Part shown: piece by piece, positions 48,376 to 56,838 of the stretch | Numbering within the stretch: the first letter of the stretch is position 1 | Layout: every line of letters begins with the position of its first letter | NCBI GenBank assembly: GCA_050908895.1 | Contig: CP171222.1 | Location: 434,001-498,000 of the forward strand | From: S5-A14a sp050908895 | GTDB lineage: Bacteria; Bacillota; Clostridia; Peptostreptococcales; Anaerovoracaceae | Direction of reading: 5' to 3' | DNA length: 64,000 bases | The notes under the pieces: model-generated | The model's database searches: none | Seen by the model: the letters and a program-made list of their open reading frames with translations, nothing else | Told to the model about the DNA's origin: nothing | Made by a program: the position numbers and the translations under genes

Positions 48376-50661
48376 TCACTGTTTTGTTTTAAGGGCACGT
48401 AAAGCATTGAGTATTGCAAGGCATGTGACACCTACATCGGCAAAAACAGCCATCCAAAGATTTGCGAGCCCTAGAGCACCTAAGGCCAAGAATAAAACTT
48501 TAATGCCTATAGCAAAGATTATATTTTGTTTGCAGATAGATACGGTTTTTTGTGCAATAGAAACAAGAAGTGGCAATTGCTTGATGCTATCTGTCATCAT
48601 AACTATATCGGCAGCTTCAATGGCAGCATCTGAGCCAAGAGCTCCCATGGCCACACCGATGTCGCTAATTGCTAAGACAGGAGCATCATTTATACCGTCA
48701 CCTATGAAAGCAATTGTATCTGAGCTTCGATTATTTTTACGCGCTTCAATTAGTTTAGATATGTAGCCAACTTTATCATGGGGAAGAAGTTCCCCATGAA
48801 ATTCGGTCATTCCTAGATTGTTAGAAACTTCTTTTGCTACGGAATTTCTGTCACCAGTGAGCATAACCAGGTTTTTTATACCTAATGAACGCAGTTTGTC
48901 TATTGTAGCTTTGCTTTCTTCTCTAATTTTATCAGAAATCGTTATGGTCCCTAGAAGTTTATGAGAGTCAGTGACTTGGTCATAGGTCGCAATATAAACT
49001 ACAGAGGCGGAATGTGATGATAAAATGTTTTTCTCGTCAGAATTTACGGTTATTCCTAACTTATTCATCATTTTACTGTTGCCCGCAGCATAAAGTTGTT
49101 TATGAGGATGCTCTTTAGAAGAATCTAAGCAATGAACCATAACTCCAAGACCGGGCAATTCTTCGTGACTTTCAGTGGGATGTGATGAGATGATGCTTAC
49201 CGGAGATTCCTCAAGGGTGTGTGAATAATCTTTACTATTGATTATCTGAGCACAGTATTTTGTGATGGCCTCTGCTATCGGATGGTTTGACAAATGCTCA
49301 CAATGATATGCTGCTAAGGCCATGTCTTTTTTACTAACGCCTTCTACGGGTGTAAATTTTTCTACTTGGAAAATTCCATGGGTTAGGGTTCCTGTTTTAT
49401 CAAAAGCTATAGTCTTTAGTCTGGCGAAGGCCTCTAGGTAGTTGCTTCCTTTAATTACAATTCCTTTAGATGATGCTGCGCCAATGCCGGCAAAAAGTGT
49501 CATTGGGACAGAAATTACTAGTGCACAAGGACAAGAGATTACAAGAAAAGTCATCGCTCGGTAAAGCCATAGCTTAAACTCTCCGTTCAGGAGAAGAGGA
49601 GGTAAAATGGTAAGAACAACGGCAAGGAAGACTACTGTTGGCGTGTAAAATTTTGCAAATTTTGTTATAAATCTTTCCATGTGTGTCTTACGTGTAGCAG
49701 AATTTTCAACGAGTTCTAGAATTTTACCCACGGCTGAATCATGGAAAGTTGCAGTTGCTTTAATTTCCAAAGTAGCATTACCGTTGACAAAGCCACTGGT
49801 AATCTCATCTCCTACAGATACTGAGCGAGGGATGCTTTCCCCGGTAATAGCTGAGGTATCAATAGTGGAGTTTCCTGAAATTATGGTACCATCTACCGGA
49901 ATTTTTTCTCCAGGCTTTACTATTATAGTATCCCCTATTTGCAATTCTTCGGGGGCAACGGTAATTAATGAATTATCAATTTTTTTTGTTGCTGAATCAG
50001 ATTTAATATCCATGGCTTGAGAAATTGAGCGTCGACTTTTATCAACAGCAAGATCTTCAAAAAACTCTCCAATGCTAAAAAACAACATAACACCGGCAGC
50101 TTCGGGATATTGTCCTACGTATATAGCACCAATAGTTGAAACCAGCATAAGGAAGTTTTCGTCTAGAGCTTTGCCATTAAATATGCTTTTCAGTGCAGCC
50201 CAAATAACCTCATAACCGGCCATTATATATGCTGCAAATATCAGTGGCGTTATAGCAAAATATCCACCGGAAAGGAGAAGAATTCCACTTATTATTATTC
50301 TTGATAAGTCGATTTTTCTGTCGATATCGAAGAGGCACCCTTTTACGGAAGATATCTTTATTTCCGAGCGTTGGGCACATGCTGAACAGCAATGGTCCAT
50401 TGATTGGTGCTTGTGGGTATGTCCATGATCATCAGAGACACAATCACAGTCGTGTTCGTGGTTGTGCTCATGCATGTGGTCTTCTGCGACGCAACTGCAG
50501 ATACTGTGATTTTCATGTTCATGGTGATTACAATCACAATCGTGCTTGTGGACGTGATTGTGTACCGATTCATGGGGACCATGTGAACCACCACTTTTTC
50601 CATATAAATGAGAGGTATTTATTTTCAATTCGTTATTTTCTTTAGTATAATTTCTACACAT
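48376..50661 (-). CDS. Heavy-metal-exporting P1B-type ATPase, histidine-rich N-terminus
   Basis: The 761-residue pump belongs to the Zn/Cd/Pb (ZntA/CadA) group. After a leader, residues 26-95 contain over 25 His with CDC and CSC pairs (HEHENHSICSC, HDCDCVSDDHGHTHKH) that should bind metal. Then come membrane helices, DTSAITGES (actuator), the transport motif SCPCALVISVP, DKTGTLT (phosphorylated Asp), SNHPIAEA and GDGINDAPVLA. The CPC motif fits zinc, cadmium or lead. ATG 50661 follows AGAAGGAG. The CXXC ferredoxin-like domain usual in CadA is replaced by the His-rich tract. Confidence 0.92.
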   Translation of the reverse strand: MCRNYTKENNELKINTSHLYGKSGGSHGPHESVHNHVHKHDCDCNHHEHENHSICSCVAEDHMHEHNHEHDCDCVSDDHGHTHKHQSMDHCCSACAQRSEIKISSVKGCLFDIDRKIDLSRIIISGILLLSGGYFAITPLIFAAYIMAGYEVIWAALKSIFNGKALDENFLMLVSTIGAIYVGQYPEAAGVMLFFSIGEFFEDLAVDKSRRSISQAMDIKSDSATKKIDNSLITVAPEELQIGDTIIVKPGEKIPVDGTIISGNSTIDTSAITGESIPRSVSVGDEITSGFVNGNATLEIKATATFHDSAVGKILELVENSATRKTHMERFITKFAKFYTPTVVFLAVVLTILPPLLLNGEFKLWLYRAMTFLVISCPCALVISVPMTLFAGIGAASSKGIVIKGSNYLEAFARLKTIAFDKTGTLTHGIFQVEKFTPVEGVSKKDMALAAYHCEHLSNHPIAEAITKYCAQIINSKDYSHTLEESPVSIISSHPTESHEELPGLGVMVHCLDSSKEHPHKQLYAAGNSKMMNKLGITVNSDEKNILSSHSASVVYIATYDQVTDSHKLLGTITISDKIREESKATIDKLRSLGIKNLVMLTGDRNSVAKEVSNNLGMTEFHGELLPHDKVGYISKLIEARKNNRSSDTIAFIGDGINDAPVLAISDIGVAMGALGSDAAIEAADIVMMTDSIKQLPLLVSIAQKTVSICKQNIIFAIGIKVLFLALGALGLANLWMAVFADVGVTCLAILNALRALKTKQ

Positions 50662-50818
50662 ATTACATTACTCCTTCTGTATACGATTAAACACACGCTT
50701 ATATGTTAGCTATATTTTACAACGTAATAAATCCAAAATCAAGAAAATTTTTAAACTTATATAAATTAGTGATATAATTAAATATATAAAGGATATGAAA
50801 TGATGTGGGGGATTAATT

Positions 50819-51373
50819 ATGTCAATAGAAATTATAAAGGGTGATATAACAAAGCTTAAGGTATGCGCGATTGTAAATGCGGCCAACGAAAGCTTGCTAG
50901 GCGGAGGAGGTGTGGATGGAGCAATTCATCGCGCTGCAGGACCGGAGTTATTAAAGGAATGTAGAACTTTAAACGGCTGTAAAACTGGTGAGGCAAAAAT
51001 TACTAAAGGTTATCTACTTCCAGCAAAATATGTTATTCATACAGTCGGACCTGTATATAAAGATGGAAATCACAGAGAAGAACAACTTTTAAGATCAGCA
51101 TATAGAGAATCTCTTAAAATGGCCTATGATGCTGGCTGCAAGACAATTGCCTTTCCTGTCATATCAGCAGGAGTCTATGGTTATCCGAAGAAGGAGGCAT
51201 TATCGGTAGCAATATCGGCTATTAACGATACACTGGAGCAATTAAATTTAAAAGCGAGTAAACCTGTGAGGATGGAAGTTTATATAGTCATTTTTGACAA
51301 GGAACTCAATGAAATTGCTTTAAAGGAACCTTTTAAAAAATATCTTCATTCAAAAGCTTTTCACGTAGTCTAA
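50819..51373 (+). CDS. Macrodomain protein (ADP-ribose/O-acetyl-ADP-ribose hydrolase type)
   Basis: A 184-residue YmdB/MacroD-type macrodomain. Ligand-binding loops: AIVNAANESLLGGGGVDGAIH (about 15-36), YVIHTVGPVY, and the phosphate loop ISAGVYGYPKKEA. Such enzymes deacetylate O-acetyl-ADP-ribose or remove ADP-ribose from proteins. Start ATG after GGGGGATTAATT. Its last 41 bases overlap the end of the opposing Crp/Fnr gene. Confidence 0.92.
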   Translation: MSIEIIKGDITKLKVCAIVNAANESLLGGGGVDGAIHRAAGPELLKECRTLNGCKTGEAKITKGYLLPAKYVIHTVGPVYKDGNHREEQLLRSAYRESLKMAYDAGCKTIAFPVISAGVYGYPKKEALSVAISAINDTLEQLNLKASKPVRMEVYIVIFDKELNEIALKEPFKKYLHSKAFHVV

Positions 51374-52031
51374 AATGATTTTTTTTAAAACTAATGAGGC
51401 CATCCTTTTTCATGCGACCAAGTTCTTTCGATAAAGCAGAACGATCTAGATTGAGATAATCAGCCATTTCCTGCCTGTTAAAGGGAATGCAGAAATTATC
51501 ACTCTCATTGAGAAGTCTTTGACCGGAAAGGTATGAGGAAATTCTACCTCTAGCAGACTTAGGACGAGTATGAAAGCTCCTGTTGGAAAGGTTTATGTTT
51601 TTCATTGATGTAGCAATAAGCATATTCCTCATAAAGGTATGGTACCAAGATTTATATAAGGCCTCTCCTGTTTTTATTTTTCTCATATCAATAAATAGTA
51701 TCTTGCAGTCAGTTCCTGCTCTTACATCAACAAGAAGAGGAATATTCTCTAAACTTGCATAGGTTTCGGCAAAAAAATCTCCCTCTTGGTTCTCCCCAAG
51801 TATCATTTGATTGCCTAAAAAATCTGTGTTTTCTATGAACACTTGCCCTTCTAATACAATTCCAAAAGAAGAAATTTTTTCGCCCATTCTGAAAATGTAG
51901 CTCTTAGTATCAAATTCTCTAACATTACCATTTAAAAAAACAACGGCATCTAGGATTTCATCTGTAGCAAAACATTTAAAAGGCACAGTATTTCCTAGAA
52001 TGGCAAGCTCTTTTGTTGAAAAATTCTCCAT
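51333..52031 (-). CDS. Crp/Fnr-family regulator, HcpR-like by context
   Basis: The 232-residue regulator has a cyclic-nucleotide-type sensory barrel (about 20-130, with FGIVLEGQVFIENTDFLGNQMI) and a winged helix-turn-helix (FNRQEMADYLNLDRSALSKEL). There is no N-terminal Cys cluster for an iron-sulfur centre. ATG 52031 follows AGAGGTTTAATTTT. It is divergent from the DUF1858-hemerythrin-hcp operon; regulators in this place control Hcp in response to NO, so HcpR-like control is inferred. Confidence 0.82.
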   Translation of the reverse strand: MENFSTKELAILGNTVPFKCFATDEILDAVVFLNGNVREFDTKSYIFRMGEKISSFGIVLEGQVFIENTDFLGNQMILGENQEGDFFAETYASLENIPLLVDVRAGTDCKILFIDMRKIKTGEALYKSWYHTFMRNMLIATSMKNINLSNRSFHTRPKSARGRISSYLSGQRLLNESDNFCIPFNRQEMADYLNLDRSALSKELGRMKKDGLISFKKNHFRLREKLLNEDIF

Positions 52032-52062
52032 AAAATTAAACCTCTTAAAAAAATACAAAAAT

Positions 52063-52076
52063 GTGGTTATAACCAC
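52063..52076. promoter_or_regulatory. 14-bp perfect palindrome, candidate Crp/Fnr operator
   Basis: GTGGTTATAACCAC lies in the 123-bp divergent region between the regulator and the hcp operon. It is 31 bp upstream of the regulator start and 78 bp upstream of the DUF1858 start, suitable to control both. Confidence 0.6.
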
Positions 52077-52154
52077 GGAATTGTGTTTTTGATTATAGTA
52101 TATTTTAGATACGTTAACAACAGAAAGTTGAAATTAAATTTGGAGGATGAAAAA

Positions 52155-52346
52155 ATGAAATATAACAAAGAAATGACATTAGGTGAAATTTTAAGGGGAA
52201 ATGAAAAGGCTGCTAAAGTTTTGATGGGACTTGGAATGCACTGCCTTGGCTGTCCTTCGGCTCAAATGGAAACAATTGAAGATGCAGCGACGGTTCATGG
52301 ACTTAATGTGAATGACATCTTAAGTAAGCTAGAGGAAGAAGCGTAG
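52155..52346 (+). CDS. DUF1858 redox disulfide protein
   Basis: A 63-residue DUF1858 protein with the redox pair CLGC in LGMHCLGCPSAQ, followed by ETIEDAATVHGLNVNDIL. The family is commonly found with hybrid-cluster proteins and may pass electrons to them. ATG 52155 is preceded by TGGAGGATGAAAA; the open frame to 52083 is not part of the protein. Confidence 0.88.
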   Translation: MKYNKEMTLGEILRGNEKAAKVLMGLGMHCLGCPSAQMETIEDAATVHGLNVNDILSKLEEEA

Positions 52347-52372
52347 GATAGTAGAGAGGTAAAGTAAAGAGT

Positions 52373-52909
52373 ATGAACAATATTGAGCTGTTAATGTCAG
52401 AGCACGATAATATTTTGCGAATGATTGAAAAAATGGAAGCAAAGTGTATAGAGCTTATGAAGGATAAGAATGTTGATGTAGAGATTTTTCACCAGTTTGT
52501 AGATTTTGCGAGAAACTATGGAGATAAACATCATCACGGTAAGGAAGAACTTATTTTGTTCAAATATATGGTTGATAATCTTGGCCCTGCAGCGGAAAAA
52601 CTAGTGAACCATGGAATGCTCGTTGAGCATGAACTAGGAAGATTCTATGTGAGGTCTCTTGAGGATAGGGTAGAAGCATACAAGGATTCAAATACCGATG
52701 AAAATCGCTTAGGAATTCTTACTGCAGCCATGGGGTATGGAGATTTACTTAGAAGACATATAGAAAAAGAAAATGAGGTTGCCTATACTTTTGGAGTGCG
52801 TGCTCTATCAAAAGAACTCATGGCAAAAGTGGAAGAGGAGACGTTGTCCTTTGAAAAAGAGCACAGGGTGACCAAAGAAAAATATGAGAATTGGCTAAAC
52901 AGCCTTTAA
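52373..52909 (+). CDS. Hemerythrin HHE-domain protein
   Basis: A 178-residue four-helix protein with the diiron ligands expected of the HHE family: SEHDNILRM (His 10), DKHHHGKEE (about 58-66), HGMLVEHELGR and RRHIEKENEV. Such proteins bind oxygen or NO, or repair iron-sulfur clusters (RIC-like). It lies between DUF1858 and hcp, supporting a nitrosative-stress role. Confidence 0.9.
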   Translation: MNNIELLMSEHDNILRMIEKMEAKCIELMKDKNVDVEIFHQFVDFARNYGDKHHHGKEELILFKYMVDNLGPAAEKLVNHGMLVEHELGRFYVRSLEDRVEAYKDSNTDENRLGILTAAMGYGDLLRRHIEKENEVAYTFGVRALSKELMAKVEEETLSFEKEHRVTKEKYENWLNSL

Positions 52910-52951
52910 GTGGGAAAGCTATAAAAGTTATATGAGAAATGAGGAGAAAAT

Positions 52952-54583
52952 ATGAGTATGTTTTGTTATCAATGTCAAGAAACAGCAGGTGGAAAAGGTT
53001 GTACAAAGGTGGGCGTATGCGGTAAAAGCGCTGAAGTTGCCATTTTACAAGACCTTTTGATATATACAGTTAAAGGAATCTCTCAAGTAGTATTTGACGG
53101 CAAAATAGCTGTAGAATCTATTAATGAAATTAATAAAGCAGTAGTTAAGTCATTATTCATAACCATTACAAATGCAAATTTTGATGCGGATATGATTGCA
53201 GAGCAAATCTTGCATATGATTAAAATGAGAGATCAGTTAGCAAAAACTTTAGACGGGAAAGTGGAGTTGTCTGACGCAGCTACGTTCCATGTTGAAGACA
53301 AAGAAGATATGCTAGCAAAAGGGATAAGCATAGGAGTGCTATCTACAGAAGACGAAGACATCAAATCTCTTAGAGAACTTGTAATCTATGGAGTTAAAGG
53401 GATGGCCGCCTATGGGGAACATGCATATAATCTTGGGTTTGAGGATGATGAAATCTATGGATTTACATATGAAGCGATGAGAAAAACAATGGATGATTCT
53501 ATGAGTTTAGATGATCTAGTTGCCCTTGTTCTTCAAACAGGAGAGATGGGAGTTAAGACCATGGCGCTCCTTGATAAGGCAAATACGACTGTATACGGTA
53601 ATCCCGAAATAACAAAGGTAAATATCGGTGTTAGAAAAAATCCCGCAATACTTATTTCGGGTCATGATTTAAAAGATATGGAAATGCTTTTGGAACAAAC
53701 AAAAGCCTCAGGTGTCGACGTCTACACTCACGGTGAAATGCTCCCTGCTCACTACTACCCCCTATTTAAAAAATGTAGCAATTTGGCTGGTAACTACGGT
53801 AACGCTTGGTGGAAGCAACAGGTAGAATTTGAAACTTTCAACGGACCCATTTTGTTCACCACAAACTGTATAGTACCGCCTAGAAAAGAAGAAATAAAAA
53901 ACAGGATATTTACAACAGGAGCTTCGGGATATCCTGGATGCACTCACATAGAAGCTGATGAAAATGGATATAAGGATTTCAGCGAAATAATTGCTCTTGC
54001 AAAGACTCTTCCTTCGCCACAGGAAATTGAAGATGGTGAAATTGTAGGCGGTTTTGCACACAATCAAGTTATTGCTCTTGCAGATAAGGTTGTGGAAGCA
54101 GTTAAAAGTGGAGCTATTAGAAAATTCTTTGTAATGGGTGGTTGTGATGGACGAATGAAGGGTAGGGACTACTACACTGAGTTTGCAAAAAAACTTCCAA
54201 ATGATTGCATAATATTAACGGCAGGCTGCGCAAAATATAGATATAATAAGCTTAACTTAGGGGATATTAATGGCATCCCAAGAGTTCTGGATGCGGGGCA
54301 GTGTAATGATTCTTATTCACTTGCGGTAATAGCTTTAAAACTGAAAGAGGTCTTTGAAAAAGAAGATATAAATGAGCTACCAATTGCATATAATATCGCT
54401 TGGTATGAGCAAAAAGCAGTAATAGTTTTATTAGCTTTATTATTCTTGGGAGTGAAAAACATTCACCTGGGACCAACTCTTCCAGCATTTCTTTCGCCTA
54501 ATGTGGCAAATGTTCTAGTTGAAAATTTTGGAATTGCTGGGATTACAGATGTTGATTCTGATATGGAAACACTTTTAGGATAG
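52952..54583 (+). CDS. hcp: Hydroxylamine reductase (hybrid-cluster protein)
   Basis: The 543-residue Hcp holds a 4Fe-4S centre and a hybrid Fe-S-O cluster; it reduces hydroxylamine to ammonia and, in E. coli, NO. The N-terminal cluster motif is C-x2-C-x8-C-x5-C (Cys 5, 8, 17, 23: CYQCQETAGGKGC). Hybrid-cluster ligands are in SGYPGCTHIEADE, GGCDGRMKGRDYY and TAGCAKYRYNKL. Third gene of the operon with a DUF1858 and a hemerythrin gene. Confidence 0.96.
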   Translation: MSMFCYQCQETAGGKGCTKVGVCGKSAEVAILQDLLIYTVKGISQVVFDGKIAVESINEINKAVVKSLFITITNANFDADMIAEQILHMIKMRDQLAKTLDGKVELSDAATFHVEDKEDMLAKGISIGVLSTEDEDIKSLRELVIYGVKGMAAYGEHAYNLGFEDDEIYGFTYEAMRKTMDDSMSLDDLVALVLQTGEMGVKTMALLDKANTTVYGNPEITKVNIGVRKNPAILISGHDLKDMEMLLEQTKASGVDVYTHGEMLPAHYYPLFKKCSNLAGNYGNAWWKQQVEFETFNGPILFTTNCIVPPRKEEIKNRIFTTGASGYPGCTHIEADENGYKDFSEIIALAKTLPSPQEIEDGEIVGGFAHNQVIALADKVVEAVKSGAIRKFFVMGGCDGRMKGRDYYTEFAKKLPNDCIILTAGCAKYRYNKLNLGDINGIPRVLDAGQCNDSYSLAVIALKLKEVFEKEDINELPIAYNIAWYEQKAVIVLLALLFLGVKNIHLGPTLPAFLSPNVANVLVENFGIAGITDVDSDMETLLG

Positions 54584-54599
54584 AGTATAGAAGTTAATG

Positions 54600-54619
54600 A
54601 AGATCGTAAGGGGGATCTT
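54600..54619 (+). terminator. Weak terminator after hcp
   Basis: AAGATC (54600-54605) and GATCTT (54614-54619) with a TAAATTTT tail. The stem is short. Confidence 0.4.
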
Positions 54620-54687
54620 AAATTTTAAGTAATTTTGAAATTATTTGAATAGATTTCCCCTTATTATATATAATTTGCATATAATTT

Positions 54688-54716
54688 TTGAGTTTATCCT
54701 TCATATATGCTATACT
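54688..54716 (+). promoter_or_regulatory. asnS promoter
   Basis: TTGAGT (54688-54693), 17-base spacer, TATACT (54711-54716), 31 bp before the start codon. There is no room for a T-box leader. Confidence 0.65.
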
Positions 54717-54747
54717 GTAGTTTAAATTGACATGTGAGGTGAAATAT

Positions 54748-56142
54748 ATGAAGGCTATGGACCTTAAAGAGTTATTTGCCAAGGCTGAAGAACTAGATGG
54801 CAAGGACGTCGTTGTACAAGGATGGGTAAGAACTAATAGAAATTCCAATATGTTTGGTTTTATCGGTCTCAACGATGGAACCTTCTTTAAACCTGTACAG
54901 GTTGTGTATGAAAAAGACTCAATAGATAATTTTGATGTGGTTTCGAAGCTACATTTGGCAACAGCTATAACTGTTGAAGGTGTTTTGCAATTAACACCAA
55001 ATGCGAAACAGCCCTTTGAAATAAAAGCTAAAACCGTGAAAGTAGAAGCAGAGAGCACAGGGGACTATCCTCTTCAAAATAAAAGGCATTCCATGGAATT
55101 CCTAAGAGAGATTGCCCACCTAAGGCCAAGGAGCAATACCTTTTCAGCTGCTTTCAGGGTTCGTTCAGTAGTAGCCTATGCAGTACATAAATTCTTTAAC
55201 GAAAGAAATTTTGTGTATATGCATACACCAATTATTACTGGAAGTGACGCAGAAGGTGCAGGGGAGATGTTCCATGTAACTACTTTGCCCCTTGATAATA
55301 TGCCGAAAACAGATGATGGTCAGGTTGACTTTAACCAGGATTTCTTTGGAAGGGAAGCAAGCTTAACTGTAAGTGGACAGCTTGAAGCTGAAATTTTTGC
55401 TTTAGCCTTTAAGAACGTGTATACTTTTGGACCGACTTTTAGAGCTGAGAATTCCAATACGGCAAGACATGCTTCAGAGTTTTGGATGATTGAGCCAGAG
55501 ATTGCTTTTGCTGATCTTGAAGATAATATGAAACTTGCAGAAGACATGGTTAAGTATATCATTAACGAGGTGCTTGAAAATGCTCCAGAAGAAATGACAT
55601 TCTTCAATCAGTTTGTGGATAAGGGACTTATTGAAAGACTTGAAAATCTTGTAAATTCTGAATTTGGAAGAATTACATATACAGAAGCTATCGAAGTTCT
55701 TAAGAATAGTGGACATAAATTCGAATATCCGGTTGAATGGGGGATTGACCTTCAGACGGAGCATGAAAGGTATCTCACTGAGCAGGTTTACAAAAAACCT
55801 CTCTTTGTTACAGACTATCCAAAGGATATTAAAGCTTTCTACATGCGTCTAAATGACGATGGTAAAACTGTTGCAGCTTGCGATTTACTTGTCCCAGGAG
55901 TTGGAGAGATCATTGGTGGCTCTCAAAGAGAAGAGCGTCTTGATATTCTTGAAGCTAGAATGGATGAGATGGGCTTAAATAAAGGAAACTATTGGTGGTA
56001 CTTGGAGCTTAGAAAATACGGTGGAGTAAAGCATGCCGGATACGGTCTCGGTTTTGAAAGAATTATAATGTACCTAACTGGAATATCAAATATTCGCGAC
56101 GTTCTTCCTATTCCTAGGACACCAAAGAGTGCAAATTTCTAG
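54748..56142 (+). CDS. asnS: Asparaginyl-tRNA synthetase
   Basis: The 464-residue class II synthetase charges tRNA-Asn. N-terminal OB fold (KDVVVQGWVRTNRNSNMFGFI), motif 2 (TFRAENSNTARHASEFWMIE), and motif 3 (YGLGFERIIMYLTGISNIRDV) close the protein, with PRTPKSANF at the end. ATG 54748 lies after GTGAGGTGAAATAT; the seven upstream codons are discarded. Monocistronic by context. Confidence 0.96.
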   Translation: MKAMDLKELFAKAEELDGKDVVVQGWVRTNRNSNMFGFIGLNDGTFFKPVQVVYEKDSIDNFDVVSKLHLATAITVEGVLQLTPNAKQPFEIKAKTVKVEAESTGDYPLQNKRHSMEFLREIAHLRPRSNTFSAAFRVRSVVAYAVHKFFNERNFVYMHTPIITGSDAEGAGEMFHVTTLPLDNMPKTDDGQVDFNQDFFGREASLTVSGQLEAEIFALAFKNVYTFGPTFRAENSNTARHASEFWMIEPEIAFADLEDNMKLAEDMVKYIINEVLENAPEEMTFFNQFVDKGLIERLENLVNSEFGRITYTEAIEVLKNSGHKFEYPVEWGIDLQTEHERYLTEQVYKKPLFVTDYPKDIKAFYMRLNDDGKTVAACDLLVPGVGEIIGGSQREERLDILEARMDEMGLNKGNYWWYLELRKYGGVKHAGYGLGFERIIMYLTGISNIRDVLPIPRTPKSANF

Positions 56143-56235
56143 TAAAAGGAGCATGCTCTAGATTAAAATGTTGCTATACTGTAATTTATAGAAATGAGAT
56201 CCAATCAAAATACTACAATAAAATAAATAAATAAG

Positions 56236-56270
56236 ACATTCCATATGCGGCTTTGCTGTAGATGGGATGT
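56236..56270 (+). terminator. Terminator downstream of asnS
   Basis: ACATTCCAT (56236-56244) pairs with ATGGGATGT (56262-56270), one G-T pair, then TTTTGTTTAT. Confidence 0.65.
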
Positions 56271-56407
56271 TTTGTTTATATAAATGTAAGTGAAAGTTAA
56301 AGCTTTAGCAGATTGACAATATAGGATATATCATATAAGATTGGTGAAAAGATGAGGTAAAAAGCGTATAGAATTATAGAGATGTATATATAAAATGAGG
56401 AATATAA

Positions 56408-56683
56408 ATGAGGAAAAATTTTAGATACACATTAAACTATCAGCTTAAAAATCAGAAATTTAAAGAAGAATGGGATAACTTGGAGGTGGAATTTCAGATT
56501 ATTAAAGCTATGATAGATGGCAGATCCGAAAAACATCTTACACAAAAGGAACTTTCTAAGCTTACGGGCATCACACAAGGCGATATAAGTAAGATTGAGA
56601 ATGGAAATGCAAATCCTTCAATAAAAACTCTTGATAGGCTGGCAAATGCTTTAGGTAAGAAATTGAAAATTTCATTTGAGTAA
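56408..56683 (+). CDS. XRE/HigA-like helix-turn-helix protein
   Basis: A 91-residue HigA-type antitoxin-like regulator. The helix-turn-helix is TQKELSKLTGITQGDISKIENGNANPSIK near 45-73, and the family tail is LANALGKKLKISFE. Such genes usually follow a RelE/HigB toxin, but the 265 bp upstream contain no ORF, so it is an orphan antitoxin or plain regulator. TTGACA near 56312 may be its promoter. An AATCCGG/CCGGATT hairpin (56694-56731) follows. Confidence 0.78.
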   Translation: MRKNFRYTLNYQLKNQKFKEEWDNLEVEFQIIKAMIDGRSEKHLTQKELSKLTGITQGDISKIENGNANPSIKTLDRLANALGKKLKISFE

Positions 56684-56693
56684 GTAATATCTC

Positions 56694-56731
56694 AATCCGG
56701 TAAATAATCAATAATTGCTTTATTCCGGATT
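56694..56731. terminator. Hairpin after the HigA-like gene
   Basis: AATCCGG (56694-56700) and CCGGATT (56725-56731) with A/T-rich inner pairing. The T-tail is weak. Confidence 0.4.
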
Positions 56732-56838
56732 CATATAAGAAGCGTATTTCATCTCACGCAAAAAAGAAAGTTAAATGATAAATTATCTTAGTGGAAATAA
56801 GGTGTGTGGAAAAAATGCTGTAAAGGATTATCATTAAA

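Noticed and set aside
54584..54747. T-box leader upstream of asnS
   Set aside because: The promoter is only about 31 bp from the start codon, and no T-box core sequence or specifier structure is visible.
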